DNA of 64,000 nt from Sediminitomix flava (GCF_003149185.1 NZ_QGDO01000004.1:1-64000); one strand, 5' to 3'; counted from the first letter of the stretch, positions 45,084 through 55,075 are shown. Notes: generated from the sequence alone by a model not told the origin. Numbers and translations: made by a program.

Positions 45084-45165
45084 TGCGGATGGAGGGAGTC
45101 GAACCCCCACGCCTTGCGGCGCTAGATCCTAAGTCTAGTGCGTCTACCAATTTCGCCACATCCGC
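45084..45165 (-). tRNA. tRNA-Leu (anticodon TAG)
   Basis: The minus strand folds into a type II tRNA. The acceptor stem GCGGATG pairs with CATCCGC, followed by discriminator A. The anticodon arm CTAGA-CTTAGGA-TCTAG gives anticodon TAG (reads CUA and CUN). A long variable arm CGCCGCAAGGCG and the T loop GTTCGACTC are present. The CCA end is not encoded. It is a lone tRNA, between tig and the rel gene. Confidence 0.96.
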
Positions 45166-45198
45166 AACTTTCAGTGCACATTTTATTTAAATGCGGTG

Positions 45199-45228
45199 CA
45201 AAGGTAAGTTCTTTTTTTGAATCTGCAA
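45199..45228 (-). promoter_or_regulatory. Promoter of tRNA-Leu with GC-rich discriminator
   Basis: On the minus strand TACCTTTG (45199-45206) is a full -7 match, with TTG at 45226-45228, 19 bases upstream. The discriminator reads GCACCGC, closely like those of the rRNA promoters. Confidence 0.65.
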
Positions 45229-45479
45229 GATTTTATCAGCTATTTTTCAAAAAAAGTCAGCTCTATTTACCTACTAATTTCTCTTAAGCTCTTTTACATA
45301 CTCCATAACAATGTTAGGATGTAGAATAGTCCAATTAAAATTTGATTTTAACTTCTAACTTCCTTTCCTTGTAAAGTGCAACAAGAGCTATTGCAACCTT
45401 GTTGTATAAAAAAGAGTAATCAAGTTACCGATAATTGTGCAATTATCTCTACAAATAGAGTCGAAATAGATAGGCTGTG

Positions 45480-47690
45480 ATGGAAATCAACATCGAAAAG
45501 GAAAATCAAACACTGGTGAGGATGTACAGGGCTTTGATACAAAAAGCAGAGCCTTATATAAAAGAAGGGGATGAGACTATCATTCGTAAGGCATTCAAGT
45601 TTGCAGTCAATGCTCACAAAGATGTTCGCAGACGATCGGGCGAACCTTATATTTATCACCCAGTAGCTGTAGCTACCATTGTAGTAGAAGAAATTGGTTT
45701 AGGTACTACGTCTATTGTAGCTGCCCTTCTTCATGATGTGGTTGAAGATACAGACTATACATTACAAGATATTGAAGAGCGTTTTGGTCCTAAAGTAGCT
45801 CGTATAATCGACGGCTTGACCAAAATCACAGAAACAACTTCTAAGAGTGAGTCTATTCAAGCGGAAAACTTCCGTAAGATGCTCCTAACAATATCAGAAG
45901 ACATCAGAGTAGTGCTCGTAAAGCTTGCAGACCGTTTGCACAATATGCGTACACTCTCTAGTATGTCATTGGACAAACAATTAAAGATTAAGTCTGAGAC
46001 AGAATATATTTATGCACCACTGGCACACCGCTTGGGGCTATACAATATTAAATCCGAACTTGAAGACCTTTCATTGCGCTATTCTAATAGAAAAGTTTAC
46101 AATGAAATTTCTGAGAAGCTAGAGGAAACGGAAGAGCAACGTAAGCGATTTACCAAAAGCTTTGTAAAACCTCTTGAGAAAGACCTTAAAAAGCACAACT
46201 TTGAGTTTAGGATTAAAGCAAGAACAAAGTCTGTAACTTCCATCTATAAAAAGATGCGAAAACAAGGCATTCCTTTTGAAGAAGTTTTTGACTTGTTTGC
46301 CATCCGAATCATTTTCGATTCACCTCTTCCAGAAGAAAAATCTGTCTGTTGGCGTATTTATTCGATCGTAACAGATCACTATACCCCAAATGTCAAAAGA
46401 CTTCGTGATTGGATTAGTGTCCCAAAGGCTAACGGATATGAGTCTTTACATACCACTGTAATGGGTCCTGACGGGCATTGGGTTGAGGTGCAGATCAGAA
46501 GTTCTCGAATGGACGAAATTGCAGAAAAAGGATATGCTGCTCACTGGAAATACAAAGAAGGCTCTGGAAAAGGGGGGATAAATAAAGAAAGAGGAATTGA
46601 GCAATGGCTTAACGAGGTTCGAGATATTCTTGAAGATGATAAATCAAATGCAATTGAATTCTTAGATGATTTCCGATCTAACTTATTCAATAAAGAAGTA
46701 TTTGTATTTACCCCAAATGGAGATCTTCGTGTTTTTCCACACAGTGCCACAGTTCTTGACTTTGCCTTTGAAATCCACACCGAAGTTGGAGCAAAATGTC
46801 TTGGAGCAAAAATTAACGGCAAGTTAGTTCCACTGAACCATGAACTTAAAAACGGTGACCAAGTTGAAATCCTGACTGCCAATAAATCTAAAGCGAATGA
46901 AGATTGGCTCAAGTTTGTCAAGACTTCAAAAGCTCGAAAGAAAATAAAAGACTACCTCAGAGAAGATAAAAAGCAAGTTGCTTCTCTAGGGCGTGAAGTA
47001 GTTGAAAGGAAGTTCAAACAGATGAAAGAGCCTTTCAATGATAAAACAGTCAGTCAACTGAGAGAGTATTTTGGACTTCGTACTGAACTTGATCTGTATT
47101 TTAAAATAGGGAATGGAGACATAGACCATACTGAGATCAAGAAATTTAGGGAGATGAAAGAGGAGAATCAGAAATCTCCAAAGTATGTTCCTGAAGATGC
47201 AAAAGAGTTCAAGCAAAAAATTCGTCAAATTCGTAAAGAAGGAGACGAATTAGTGATAGGCGAAGACATGGATAGCGTACATTATAGTATTGCACCTTGT
47301 TGTAACCCTATTGCAGGCGATGATATTTTTGGATTTATCACGATCAATAGTGGTATCAAAATTCACCGTACAGATTGCCCTAACGCAGTATCTCTAATGG
47401 CAAATTATGGATACAGAATCATTAAAGCTCGTTGGGCATCCCAAAAGGATGAAGAATACGATGTATTGCTTTACATTGAAGGCACTGATCGTATAGGCTT
47501 GGTAAATGATGTAACCAAAATGATTTCTACTCAGCTAAGAGTAAATATCAAAGCCATATCAATTGATACACATAGTAGTATTTTTAAAGGACACATAACA
47601 TTGTCAGTTAGGGATTCTAGAGAAGCTGAAAAAATGATTGCTAAACTGAAAGAAATTGACGGAATCATCCGTATCAATAGAGAAGTTTAG
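45480..47690 (+). CDS. Bifunctional (p)ppGpp synthetase/hydrolase (Rel/SpoT)
   Basis: A 736-residue RelA/SpoT homologue. The hydrolase HD domain (about 45-190) has the HDVVEDTDY motif, so hydrolysis is probably active. The synthetase (about 230-350) shows YESLHTTVMG. TGS (about 390-455), helical and C-terminal ACT domains (about 660-736) are present, with a CCNPIAGDD zinc-finger-like stretch before ACT. It makes and degrades the starvation alarmone. I chose the ATG at 45480 rather than the adjacent GTG at 45477. Located next to the tRNA-Leu, on the opposite strand. Confidence 0.96.
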   Translation: MEINIEKENQTLVRMYRALIQKAEPYIKEGDETIIRKAFKFAVNAHKDVRRRSGEPYIYHPVAVATIVVEEIGLGTTSIVAALLHDVVEDTDYTLQDIEERFGPKVARIIDGLTKITETTSKSESIQAENFRKMLLTISEDIRVVLVKLADRLHNMRTLSSMSLDKQLKIKSETEYIYAPLAHRLGLYNIKSELEDLSLRYSNRKVYNEISEKLEETEEQRKRFTKSFVKPLEKDLKKHNFEFRIKARTKSVTSIYKKMRKQGIPFEEVFDLFAIRIIFDSPLPEEKSVCWRIYSIVTDHYTPNVKRLRDWISVPKANGYESLHTTVMGPDGHWVEVQIRSSRMDEIAEKGYAAHWKYKEGSGKGGINKERGIEQWLNEVRDILEDDKSNAIEFLDDFRSNLFNKEVFVFTPNGDLRVFPHSATVLDFAFEIHTEVGAKCLGAKINGKLVPLNHELKNGDQVEILTANKSKANEDWLKFVKTSKARKKIKDYLREDKKQVASLGREVVERKFKQMKEPFNDKTVSQLREYFGLRTELDLYFKIGNGDIDHTEIKKFREMKEENQKSPKYVPEDAKEFKQKIRQIRKEGDELVIGEDMDSVHYSIAPCCNPIAGDDIFGFITINSGIKIHRTDCPNAVSLMANYGYRIIKARWASQKDEEYDVLLYIEGTDRIGLVNDVTKMISTQLRVNIKAISIDTHSSIFKGHITLSVRDSREAEKMIAKLKEIDGIIRINREV

Positions 47691-47710
47691 AATTTTAGTT
47701 AAACATAAAA

Positions 47711-47739
47711 AAGAGGCATCCTTTTACAGGATGCCTCTT
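47711..47739. terminator. Bidirectional terminator between rel and the CNNM/CBS gene
   Basis: A 12-bp perfect stem pairs AAGAGGCATCCT (47711-47722) with 47728-47739. On the minus strand the arm is followed by TTTTTTATG. Confidence 0.88.
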
Positions 47740-47771
47740 CTCATTTCAATAAAATCAGAAATGAAAGATCT

Positions 47772-49073
47772 TTACTGACCTTGCTTTTCTTCATTACCTT
47801 TCAAAGTCAGATGGATTTCATCTATACGTACTTCTTCCATTGACTTTACAACAAACTTGAATCGATCTGTTTCGATGGCTTGACCAATACTAGGAATATC
47901 ATGGTAAATCGATAAAATATACCCTCCTAGTGTTTCATAATCACCATCAGGTAAATTCCAATCATTATTTTCATTCAGGTAGTCAATTTCATGACGAGCA
48001 CTTAACAGGAAGTTACTATCATCAATTTTCTGGAAAAGTAATTCTTCCTCATCATGTTCATCTTCAATCTCTCCGATGATTTCTTCCATCACATCTTCAA
48101 CCGTCACAATTCCTGAAGTTCCTCCAAATTCATCAATTACCAACGCCATACTCTTTTTCTGAGTGTTGAATTTGATCATCAACTCATTGGCTAGCATTGC
48201 TTCTGGTACTGTAATGATTTCAGTAATGATATCAGTAATCTTTTCTGGCTTATTATACATATGAAATACATGACAATAACCTATGATATTATCAATGCTA
48301 TCTTCATAAATAGGAATTTTAGAATGTCCACTTTCCATAAAGGCCTGCTTCAATTCCTCAATTGTTTCCTTCTTTTCACAAGCAATCACCTCTTTTCTAG
48401 GAATCATACACTCCCTTACTTGAATAGACTTGAATTCTAAGGCATTACTCAGAATTTTGGTATCTACATCCATTTGCTCATTTTGATCGTCTTTCTGAAG
48501 CATATGACGCTCAATGTAATCAGACAAATCCGAAAGCTTAAAAGGAGGGTGTTCTTCCGAATACTTCACCTTCAGTACTTTTGTGATAAATACATTCGAT
48601 AACTTTTCTACAACCCAAACCAAAGGAAAACAAAGCGTGTAAATAATATTCATAGGGAAAGAACTCACCGCAAGAAACCCTTCTGGATTACTCAATGAAA
48701 TACTTTTCGGAATAAATTCCGCTGTAGCCAATACTATGATTGTTGATATAATTGTTTGTATCAGAAGGGTTAAGACATCTACAGTACTTTCCAACAGATG
48801 AAACTTTTCAAGATAAGCTTCAATAGGTGGTTCTAGCATTGCGGCACTAAAAATACCATAGATAACAAGCGCTACTGTATTTCCGACCAAACAAGTAGAA
48901 ATAAAGTGCGATCTATTTTCATAAAATTTAGATAAAATCGTTCCTGTTAAGGTCTCTTTCTTTTTTTGGAGAGCAACATAAAGGCGACTTGAAGAAACAA
49001 ATGCAATTTCTACGGCTGAGAAAAAAGCCGAAAAAATTAACGAAATAACAACTGCAACCAGATTAATGTCCAT
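47772..49073 (-). CDS. CNNM/CBS/CorC-family membrane protein
   Basis: A 433-residue protein with an N-terminal DUF21 (CNNM) membrane domain of about four helices (1-180), a CBS-domain pair (about 200-335; IQVRECMIPRKEVIACEK, SMALVIDEFGGTSGIVTVEDVMEEIIGEI) and a C-terminal CorC_HlyC transporter-associated domain. Related proteins move or sense Mg2+ and Co2+, and older annotations call them hemolysins; metal transport is the likelier role. Divergent from purM. Confidence 0.92.
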   Translation of the reverse strand: MDINLVAVVISLIFSAFFSAVEIAFVSSSRLYVALQKKKETLTGTILSKFYENRSHFISTCLVGNTVALVIYGIFSAAMLEPPIEAYLEKFHLLESTVDVLTLLIQTIISTIIVLATAEFIPKSISLSNPEGFLAVSSFPMNIIYTLCFPLVWVVEKLSNVFITKVLKVKYSEEHPPFKLSDLSDYIERHMLQKDDQNEQMDVDTKILSNALEFKSIQVRECMIPRKEVIACEKKETIEELKQAFMESGHSKIPIYEDSIDNIIGYCHVFHMYNKPEKITDIITEIITVPEAMLANELMIKFNTQKKSMALVIDEFGGTSGIVTVEDVMEEIIGEIEDEHDEEELLFQKIDDSNFLLSARHEIDYLNENNDWNLPDGDYETLGGYILSIYHDIPSIGQAIETDRFKFVVKSMEEVRIDEIHLTLKGNEEKQGQ

Positions 49074-49237
49074 AAGTGATCTATTTCTAAACGCTTCTCC
49101 TCGAAAAATATGTTCTTACTTATGAATTTGGGTCTGATTTAGACCCATTTTCTAGATATTTCATATTCTCTCACAGAATTATTCTAAACAATTATACAAA
49201 TATTCAAAAAACAGAAGGACTTTTAAAGGTAGTCTTC

Positions 49238-49245
49238 TATTTTTG
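49238..49245 (+). promoter_or_regulatory. Putative -7 element of the PurM gene
   Basis: TATTTTTG is a full match to TAnnTTTG, 36 bases before the ATG. Confidence 0.4.
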
Positions 49246-49281
49246 TGCCTTAAAGCTAACCTTCTAATTCTTTAAACAGTC

Positions 49282-50445
49282 ATGCAAGAAAGATACGCAC
49301 AGCGAGGTGTTTCAGCATCTAAGGAAGATATTCATAACGCTATCCAAAATTTGGACAAAGGAGTATTTCCTAAAGCATTTTGTAAAATTGTACCTGACTT
49401 CCTAGTAGGAGACGAAAAATATTGCAACATCATGCACGCTGACGGTGCTGGCACAAAATCTTCTCTAGCCTATTTGTATTGGAAAGAGACTGGTGACATG
49501 TCAGTGTGGAAAGGCATTGCGCAAGATGCCATCATCATGAACACAGATGACTTACTTTGTGTTGGGGCAACTGATAACATTCTACTTTCTTCTACAATCG
49601 GAAGAAATAAGAACCTAATTCCTGGTGAAGTTATTTCTGCGATTATCAATGGTACAGAAGAAGTTCTTCAAATGCTTCGTGATAATGGAATGAACATTAT
49701 CAGTACTGGAGGTGAAACTGCTGATGTTGGAGACTTAGTAAGAACAATCATTGTAGACAGTACAGTTACTGCTCGAATGAAAAGAGAAGACGTAATTGAC
49801 AATGCCAATATCTCTGAGGGAGATGTGATCATTGGTCTTTCTTCATTCGGTCAAGCAACTTACGAAACAGAGTACAACGGAGGAATGGGTAGTAATGGCC
49901 TTACTTCTGCTCGTCATGATGTATTTGCTCATTACCTTGCAGAAAAGTACCCTGAAAGTTTTGACCCAAGCGTTCCTAGAGATTTGGTATACAGTGGAAA
50001 CAAAAAACTAGTAGATACAATTGCCGACGTCACTCTAGATGCTGGTAAACTAGTTCTTTCTCCTACGCGTACTTATGCTCCAGTAATCAGCAAAATTCTT
50101 AAAGAATATAGAAAGGTAATCAACGGAATGGTACACTGTAGTGGTGGTGCTCAAACTAAGATCCTTCACTTTGTTGATAACTTGCACATCATTAAGGATA
50201 ACTTATTTGAGATTCCTCCTTTGTTCAAGCTTATCCAAGAAGAAAGTAAAACAGATTGGAAAGAAATGTATAAAGTTTTCAATATGGGGCATAGAATGGA
50301 AATTTATGTACCTCAACAATATGCTGAAGACATTATCTCAATTTCTAAGTCATTCAATATAGACGCTCAAATTATTGGTAGAGTTGAAGCTGCTGAGACT
50401 AAAAAGTTAACACTTACTAGTCCTCATGGAGAGTATATCTACTAG
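49282..50445 (+). CDS. purM: Phosphoribosylformylglycinamidine cyclo-ligase (AIR synthase)
   Basis: A 387-residue PurM-family enzyme, which closes the imidazole ring of AIR in purine synthesis using ATP. The family shape is seen in HADGAGTKSSLAY, DDLLCVGATDNILLSS, GGETADVGDLV, SFGQATYETEYNGGMGSNGLT and a C-terminal FNMGHRMEIYV. It is about 40 residues longer than E. coli PurM, as is common in Bacteroidota. The gene is monocistronic. Confidence 0.94.
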   Translation: MQERYAQRGVSASKEDIHNAIQNLDKGVFPKAFCKIVPDFLVGDEKYCNIMHADGAGTKSSLAYLYWKETGDMSVWKGIAQDAIIMNTDDLLCVGATDNILLSSTIGRNKNLIPGEVISAIINGTEEVLQMLRDNGMNIISTGGETADVGDLVRTIIVDSTVTARMKREDVIDNANISEGDVIIGLSSFGQATYETEYNGGMGSNGLTSARHDVFAHYLAEKYPESFDPSVPRDLVYSGNKKLVDTIADVTLDAGKLVLSPTRTYAPVISKILKEYRKVINGMVHCSGGAQTKILHFVDNLHIIKDNLFEIPPLFKLIQEESKTDWKEMYKVFNMGHRMEIYVPQQYAEDIISISKSFNIDAQIIGRVEAAETKKLTLTSPHGEYIY

Positions 50446-50466
50446 TATTTAATCGAGACCAAATAG

Positions 50467-50506
50467 AAAGCGATCCACTACTTAAAATAGAGGATCGCTT
50501 TTTTTT
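50467..50506 (+). terminator. Terminator of purM
   Basis: AAAGCGATCC (50467-50476) pairs with GGATCGCTTT (50492-50501), extended by an inner CTA/TAG helix, and is followed by a T run. Confidence 0.87.
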
Positions 50507-50533
50507 GTATACAAGAAAAAGGTAAAAAATAAT

Positions 50534-50569
50534 GTAAAAAGGCTTTCTCAAATAAATTGAGAAAGCCTT
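50534..50569 (-). terminator. Terminator of the gld operon
   Basis: AAGGCTTTCTCAA (50539-50551) pairs with TTGAGAAAGCCTT (50557-50569) in 13 bp. On the minus strand it is followed by TTTTTA. Confidence 0.88.
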
Positions 50570-50594
50570 CAAATTACCTTAGATAATCTAAGAA

Positions 50595-51383
50595 TTAGTT
50601 AGACCAAAGATTAGCCTCATACTCAACTAATTCCATTTGGTAATCCAAGCCTTTATAAAGGGCTGTCTTAGGATCAGTATAGATATCTTGGATAAATTCA
50701 TCTCTTGCAGTCGTGAACTTCAATACACGAGCATTGAATAGTCTTAGATCAAAAGATTCCTCTAAGTTTCTGTTTTCAGATAAGTTCGCTTCGTTATACC
50801 AGATTGCAAACTTGTTATCTTTGAATAAGTTGTCTACAAGCTCTTTATAACTGAAAGATGCAATTACTTTTTCGTAACCACCTTCACTGAATTCAGCAGG
50901 AACAGTTAGAGAGATTGCTTGAATATCATTTTTCCAAACACCTCTACGTTTATCGTAGATTACATCTTCTTTTACATCTACTAATAAGATTTTTTGAAGA
51001 TCAATCTCTGAGTCGGCTCCTCCGCCCCAGTCTCCCCATTCGTCGTCGCCTCCACCACTGTCTTCTTCCTTAAGACGGTTTCTGAACTCTTGGTCAGACA
51101 TACGAGTTTGAAGAGAATCGTTGATAAATGGTCTTACCATTCCATCTTTAGCTGCTTGAATGATCAAATCAGGTAAACGGTTACCTCTTGCATTATAAGG
51201 CTCGTTTATTTTTTCTCTTAGATCAATTCTAAGCCACATTGTTCTTTTGAACATAATATCTGCACTACGTATAGGTCTTACTGAGTAAGGATTCACTTCG
51301 TGTGCATCAATTTCTTGAGCAGAAGCATTAAACGCTCCAATCAAGAAAGTAAAAAGTATAAGACATTTTCTAAGCTCGCGCAT
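50595..51383 (-). CDS. gldN: Gliding motility / T9SS protein GldN
   Basis: A 262-residue periplasmic protein with a signal peptide (to NASAQ). It is the last gene of the gldKLMN cluster, with the family's YSVRPIRSADIMFKRTMWLRIDLREKIN N-terminal segment. GldN forms rings with GldK that couple the GldLM motor to the outer-membrane translocon. A Gly/Asp/Trp-rich stretch (GGGDDEWGDWGGG, about residues 115-125) is unusual. I use the ATG at 51383, not the TTG at 51407 that would overlap gldM. Confidence 0.93.
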   Translation of the reverse strand: MRELRKCLILFTFLIGAFNASAQEIDAHEVNPYSVRPIRSADIMFKRTMWLRIDLREKINEPYNARGNRLPDLIIQAAKDGMVRPFINDSLQTRMSDQEFRNRLKEEDSGGGDDEWGDWGGGADSEIDLQKILLVDVKEDVIYDKRRGVWKNDIQAISLTVPAEFSEGGYEKVIASFSYKELVDNLFKDNKFAIWYNEANLSENRNLEESFDLRLFNARVLKFTTARDEFIQDIYTDPKTALYKGLDYQMELVEYEANLWSN

Positions 51384-51396
51384 AATAGAACTCGTT

Positions 51397-53097
51397 TTAA
51401 TTCGCAATAGGCACCGGATAAACCGATGGTACGCTAACAGGTAGTTTTTGTCCTTTAGAGTTTACACGGTAAACTTTCTTAACTTCAACCACCAAGCGAG
51501 TATTTCCTTTCTTTGCATCCATCGACCATTTTTTAAGAGAAGCAGCAGCCATACCATTTTTAGTATTAAGCTTTAGCTTTTGTCTTCCTATTGGACGATT
51601 ACCTTTTACAAAGATCACCTCAGCTTCAGCAACCTGATAACGTGCCTCTTTTGGTAATGTATTTTTAAACTCTTCGTCAGATTTAGCTTCTACGATCAAC
51701 ATTTTCATGTCATTCACCGCCAAACCTTTCATCAAATCAATAGCTTTTCCTCTTGAATCTTTCACTACAACTGTAGGCTTAGGTACTGCTTTAGTTGTGA
51801 AACTTTGCTTACCAATATAGTCGCTACCGTTATATACAGAAAGATCAACTTTTTTAGCCTTAGCACCTGGGTAGATAGTTACTAGACTACCTTGACCTTT
51901 GATTGCTTCAGCATTTGTAGTTTTGAAAGTAGGATTGTACGCTTGTCCTAGAGCAGGTACTTTTACATTCAATGTATTTGCACAACCTCTATACAATGTA
52001 TTTACTGTTGTAGATTGAATTTCAATACTTGGTTTAACTACATAATACTCAGTATTAACATCAATCGTTTTAGGTCCAAATGGAGTAGAATATGTGATTG
52101 AACCAGACCATGATTTTTTAGCTTGACCGTTCTTATCATAGTCTTTATCTGAAGCTCTTGCTACAAACTCTACAGAACCTTTACCATCCTCAACTTTGAT
52201 ATTCGATTTACCAAACTTCATGTCTGGATCTTTCGAAGAAGAAGATGCAGCAATAAACATTTTTGCTTTATACTTAGTACCAGCAGCAACATATCTAGAC
52301 TCAGGCATAACCATTGCCTCAACTCTATCAAAGTCAGTTTTAGCATCTGCCTTCTTAGCTAAATAAGCTAGAGCTTGACTCTCATACTTATAAACATCTG
52401 CTTTCAATTGCTCAATAAGAGCAAAACAAGCTACGTTAGGAGTATGATCAAATTGTAAATGAGCGAAATCCTTTTTACGGTTTTCGATATTTTTAGGATG
52501 GTCATTGTCATTGAATGCTTCAATATCACCACCATCTTTTGCAATTTTATCGTCAAACTGCTTAAGAACAGCTTCTACTTCCTCTGGCTTAATTTCAGGA
52601 TCTGCCTCAAGGTTCTTTTTAATTACCCCTTTTACAAATGATGCATACTCATTTAATTTAGTTTGCATCGTGTAAGCTTCACCTTTACCATTTACTTCAT
52701 TACCAATGGTATAAACCATTTGATCATCATACTTATCTAAATAAGTAATCTCTTGAGTTACAGGATCGTAACCTGCAATCTCTTTCAACTTCTCAACAAC
52801 AACAGCATCGATATAGTCTTGAACTAATCCATCTGTTTTTTGCTGAATTGATTTAGCATCAGCATATACCTCTTTGATTTTCTTCTCAGTAGATTTAGCA
52901 GCTGCAGCTTCAATCATAGATACTGTCTCGGCGTTCTTGTAGATTGCTTGATCGTTACTTGCTTGTAAACTATCACGCATGAACATGAACTTTTCCAATA
53001 CAGTAGAACTAACGTTAATTGCAAGCATGGCCATAAGTACAAGGTACATTAGGCCGATCATCTTCTGTCTTGGGGTTTCTTTAGCACCTCCTGCCAT
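51397..53097 (-). CDS. gldM: T9SS motor protein GldM
   Basis: A 566-residue inner-membrane protein. The N-terminus (GGAKETPRQKMIGLMYLVLMAMLAINVS) is diagnostic, with a single transmembrane helix at about 14-32 and a long periplasmic part of repeated Ig-like domains. GldM and GldL form the proton-driven rotary motor of the type IX secretion system and of gliding. It is 13 bases upstream of gldN's ATG and 47 bases downstream of gldL. Confidence 0.96.
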   Translation of the reverse strand: MAGGAKETPRQKMIGLMYLVLMAMLAINVSSTVLEKFMFMRDSLQASNDQAIYKNAETVSMIEAAAAKSTEKKIKEVYADAKSIQQKTDGLVQDYIDAVVVEKLKEIAGYDPVTQEITYLDKYDDQMVYTIGNEVNGKGEAYTMQTKLNEYASFVKGVIKKNLEADPEIKPEEVEAVLKQFDDKIAKDGGDIEAFNDNDHPKNIENRKKDFAHLQFDHTPNVACFALIEQLKADVYKYESQALAYLAKKADAKTDFDRVEAMVMPESRYVAAGTKYKAKMFIAASSSSKDPDMKFGKSNIKVEDGKGSVEFVARASDKDYDKNGQAKKSWSGSITYSTPFGPKTIDVNTEYYVVKPSIEIQSTTVNTLYRGCANTLNVKVPALGQAYNPTFKTTNAEAIKGQGSLVTIYPGAKAKKVDLSVYNGSDYIGKQSFTTKAVPKPTVVVKDSRGKAIDLMKGLAVNDMKMLIVEAKSDEEFKNTLPKEARYQVAEAEVIFVKGNRPIGRQKLKLNTKNGMAAASLKKWSMDAKKGNTRLVVEVKKVYRVNSKGQKLPVSVPSVYPVPIAN

Positions 53098-53144
53098 GTC
53101 TTAAAATTTAAGGTTGAACAATTATAAATTTCAGAAAAGGATGA

Positions 53145-53921
53145 TTATCCTTTCATGGCTGACAGCATTTTGCCATAAACGCTATTCAATGACGTCAAGT
53201 TTGTAGTCAACTTCGTCATTTCTGACTTGAATTTCTCTGATTCCTTGCTTGCTTCTGACATACCTTCCATAGCAGTAGTTAAGTTGCCATAGAACTTGTT
53301 CATTTGCTTCAAGTGATTGTTCGTATCTTTTAACTCAATATCATAAAGTGCATTCAACGCACTAAGATTCTTATTGATATTTTGGATTTGTACGTGATAC
53401 TCTTTTGCATCTTTTGCAGTGCTAGCCATTTCATTCATAGCACCCAAAGTTGTCGAGTATGCCTTGTTCAAATCACCCATAGACTTAGTTGCAGTCTGAA
53501 GAGTTTTAGTATATTCTGATGATGCTGTTGCAGCAGCACTAACGTCTTGAATTTGTTTAACACTAGTGTTCAACTTTTTGATGTTGTCACCTAGAGTTTC
53601 AAATGCAGCATCAGGAAGAGCTGGCATATTTGATTGCGTTGGAGCTACAGCTTTTACTGCTTCACCTTCTCCTGCCAACAACTGAGGATATACATTTTCC
53701 CAATTGTAATGCTTTTCTGGAGCAGGGATTGGAGCAACAGCTCCTAAGAAGAATAGAATTGCTTCAACACTAAGACCGATTGGAAGAATAACTCCCGCAC
53801 CAGGATAGTGCATGATCTTAAACATCGCACCAATGATTACAACACCTGCACCAACGTTTGTCAAGATAGGCGCAACGACTCTAAAGAATTTTTCTCTTCC
53901 AGTTTCTTGATGTCTACCCAT
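53145..53921 (-). CDS. gldL: T9SS motor protein GldL
   Basis: A 258-residue protein with two transmembrane helices at about 15-35 and 42-62 (VVAPILTNVGAGVVIIGAMF, VILPIGLSVEAILFFLGAV) bracketing KIMHYPGAG. A long coiled coil fills the cytoplasmic C-terminal part. GldL pentamers surround GldM and harvest the proton-motive force; the charged residue in the membrane part is family knowledge. It starts 108 bases after gldK. Confidence 0.96.
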   Translation of the reverse strand: MGRHQETGREKFFRVVAPILTNVGAGVVIIGAMFKIMHYPGAGVILPIGLSVEAILFFLGAVAPIPAPEKHYNWENVYPQLLAGEGEAVKAVAPTQSNMPALPDAAFETLGDNIKKLNTSVKQIQDVSAAATASSEYTKTLQTATKSMGDLNKAYSTTLGAMNEMASTAKDAKEYHVQIQNINKNLSALNALYDIELKDTNNHLKQMNKFYGNLTTAMEGMSEASKESEKFKSEMTKLTTNLTSLNSVYGKMLSAMKG

Positions 53922-54028
53922 TTTGTAAGAATTTAAATCTTAATAATTTGTTTTAGAATTAGAATTAGGTTTATATAATTCAGCTCCCCACTGAATAATA
54001 ATTCCCTTTAGTATGAAATAATAGTATA

Positions 54029-55075
54029 TTACTGGAATTCGTATCCTGATGATCGGCCTAAGCTAATCATTACACAACGGAATCCAATGTATGAACGAGC
54101 TTGAGTTTCATACTCATACGAACGAGTTCCTGTTTGAACAAAGAAAGGGATATCTTTCCAAGAGCCACCTCTTACTACTTTTCTAGATTCGTTTGGATCT
54201 CTGAAAGTAGGGTTCAAATCCCAAACAACAGGGTAACTTGAAGGTGAATATGCGTCATCACACCACTCTGCTACATTTCCTGACATATCATAAAGTCCAT
54301 ATCCATTAGGGAAATATGATGCAACAGGTGCAGTATAAGCAAAACCATCATCATAATAATTACCACGTCCTGGTTTAAAGTTAGCTAAAGCACATCCTTT
54401 ACCATTTCTGATATAAGGACCACCCCATGGGTACTTAGCCATATCTAGACCACCTCTGGCAGCATATTCCCACTCAGCTTCAGAAGGAAGTCTGAATGCA
54501 GGCATTTCATACATACCATTTTCAATGCGGTAATTATTATAATATTCTGTTCTCCAGTTTGTAAACTCTACTGCAGCTTTACGGCTTACACCAACTACTG
54601 GATAATCATCAAATGCAGGATGGCTGTAGTAATACTCTTGCATTGGTTCACCCATATGATAAGCGAAGTCCTTCTGCCAAACTGTAGTATCTGGCTTAAG
54701 TTCATTCTCAATTCTATCGGCATCCCAATCAGCACTAGTATCTGCTGCCTCAAGCATTTTCACGATAAACTGACGGTACTCATTATTTGTAACTTCAGTT
54801 TCATCCATGAAGAAGCCACTAATAGTGATCTGCTTATTCATATTGATTTTAGAAGATGTAATATCTTCATCTGCTTGTCCCATATGAAAAGTACCAGGAG
54901 GTACTACTGTCATTCCATAAGGAATAGTTTGTGAATCCCACTCTGGCCTATCCAATACACCAGTCAGTTCTCCACCATCGCCTTGTTCAGAACCAAAGGC
55001 TCCACAGCCCTGAAGCAAGATGGAGCTAGCCATTACAGCGATAATAAATCTCGTAAAGACAAATGAGCTATTCAT
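54029..55075 (-). CDS. gldK: T9SS lipoprotein GldK
   Basis: A 348-residue lipoprotein (lipobox SILLQGC, Cys about residue 24) with an FGE-sulfatase-type domain (about 55-345), shown by PPGTFHMGQADED, RLPSEAEWEYAARGG, LYDMSGNVAEWCDDAY and KVVRGGSWKD. GldK builds the periplasmic ring with GldN. The start ATG at 55075 puts the lipobox directly behind a short hydrophobic stretch, while longer upstream frames lack this. About 310 bases separate it from porP, room for an internal promoter. Confidence 0.95.
   Translation of the reverse strand: MNSSFVFTRFIIAVMASSILLQGCGAFGSEQGDGGELTGVLDRPEWDSQTIPYGMTVVPPGTFHMGQADEDITSSKINMNKQITISGFFMDETEVTNNEYRQFIVKMLEAADTSADWDADRIENELKPDTTVWQKDFAYHMGEPMQEYYYSHPAFDDYPVVGVSRKAAVEFTNWRTEYYNNYRIENGMYEMPAFRLPSEAEWEYAARGGLDMAKYPWGGPYIRNGKGCALANFKPGRGNYYDDGFAYTAPVASYFPNGYGLYDMSGNVAEWCDDAYSPSSYPVVWDLNPTFRDPNESRKVVRGGSWKDIPFFVQTGTRSYEYETQARSYIGFRCVMISLGRSSGYEFQ

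Noticed and set aside
54620-54934. Plus-strand frame antisense to gldK
   Set aside because: GldK is clearly coded on the minus strand, and the antisense product has no recognisable domain.
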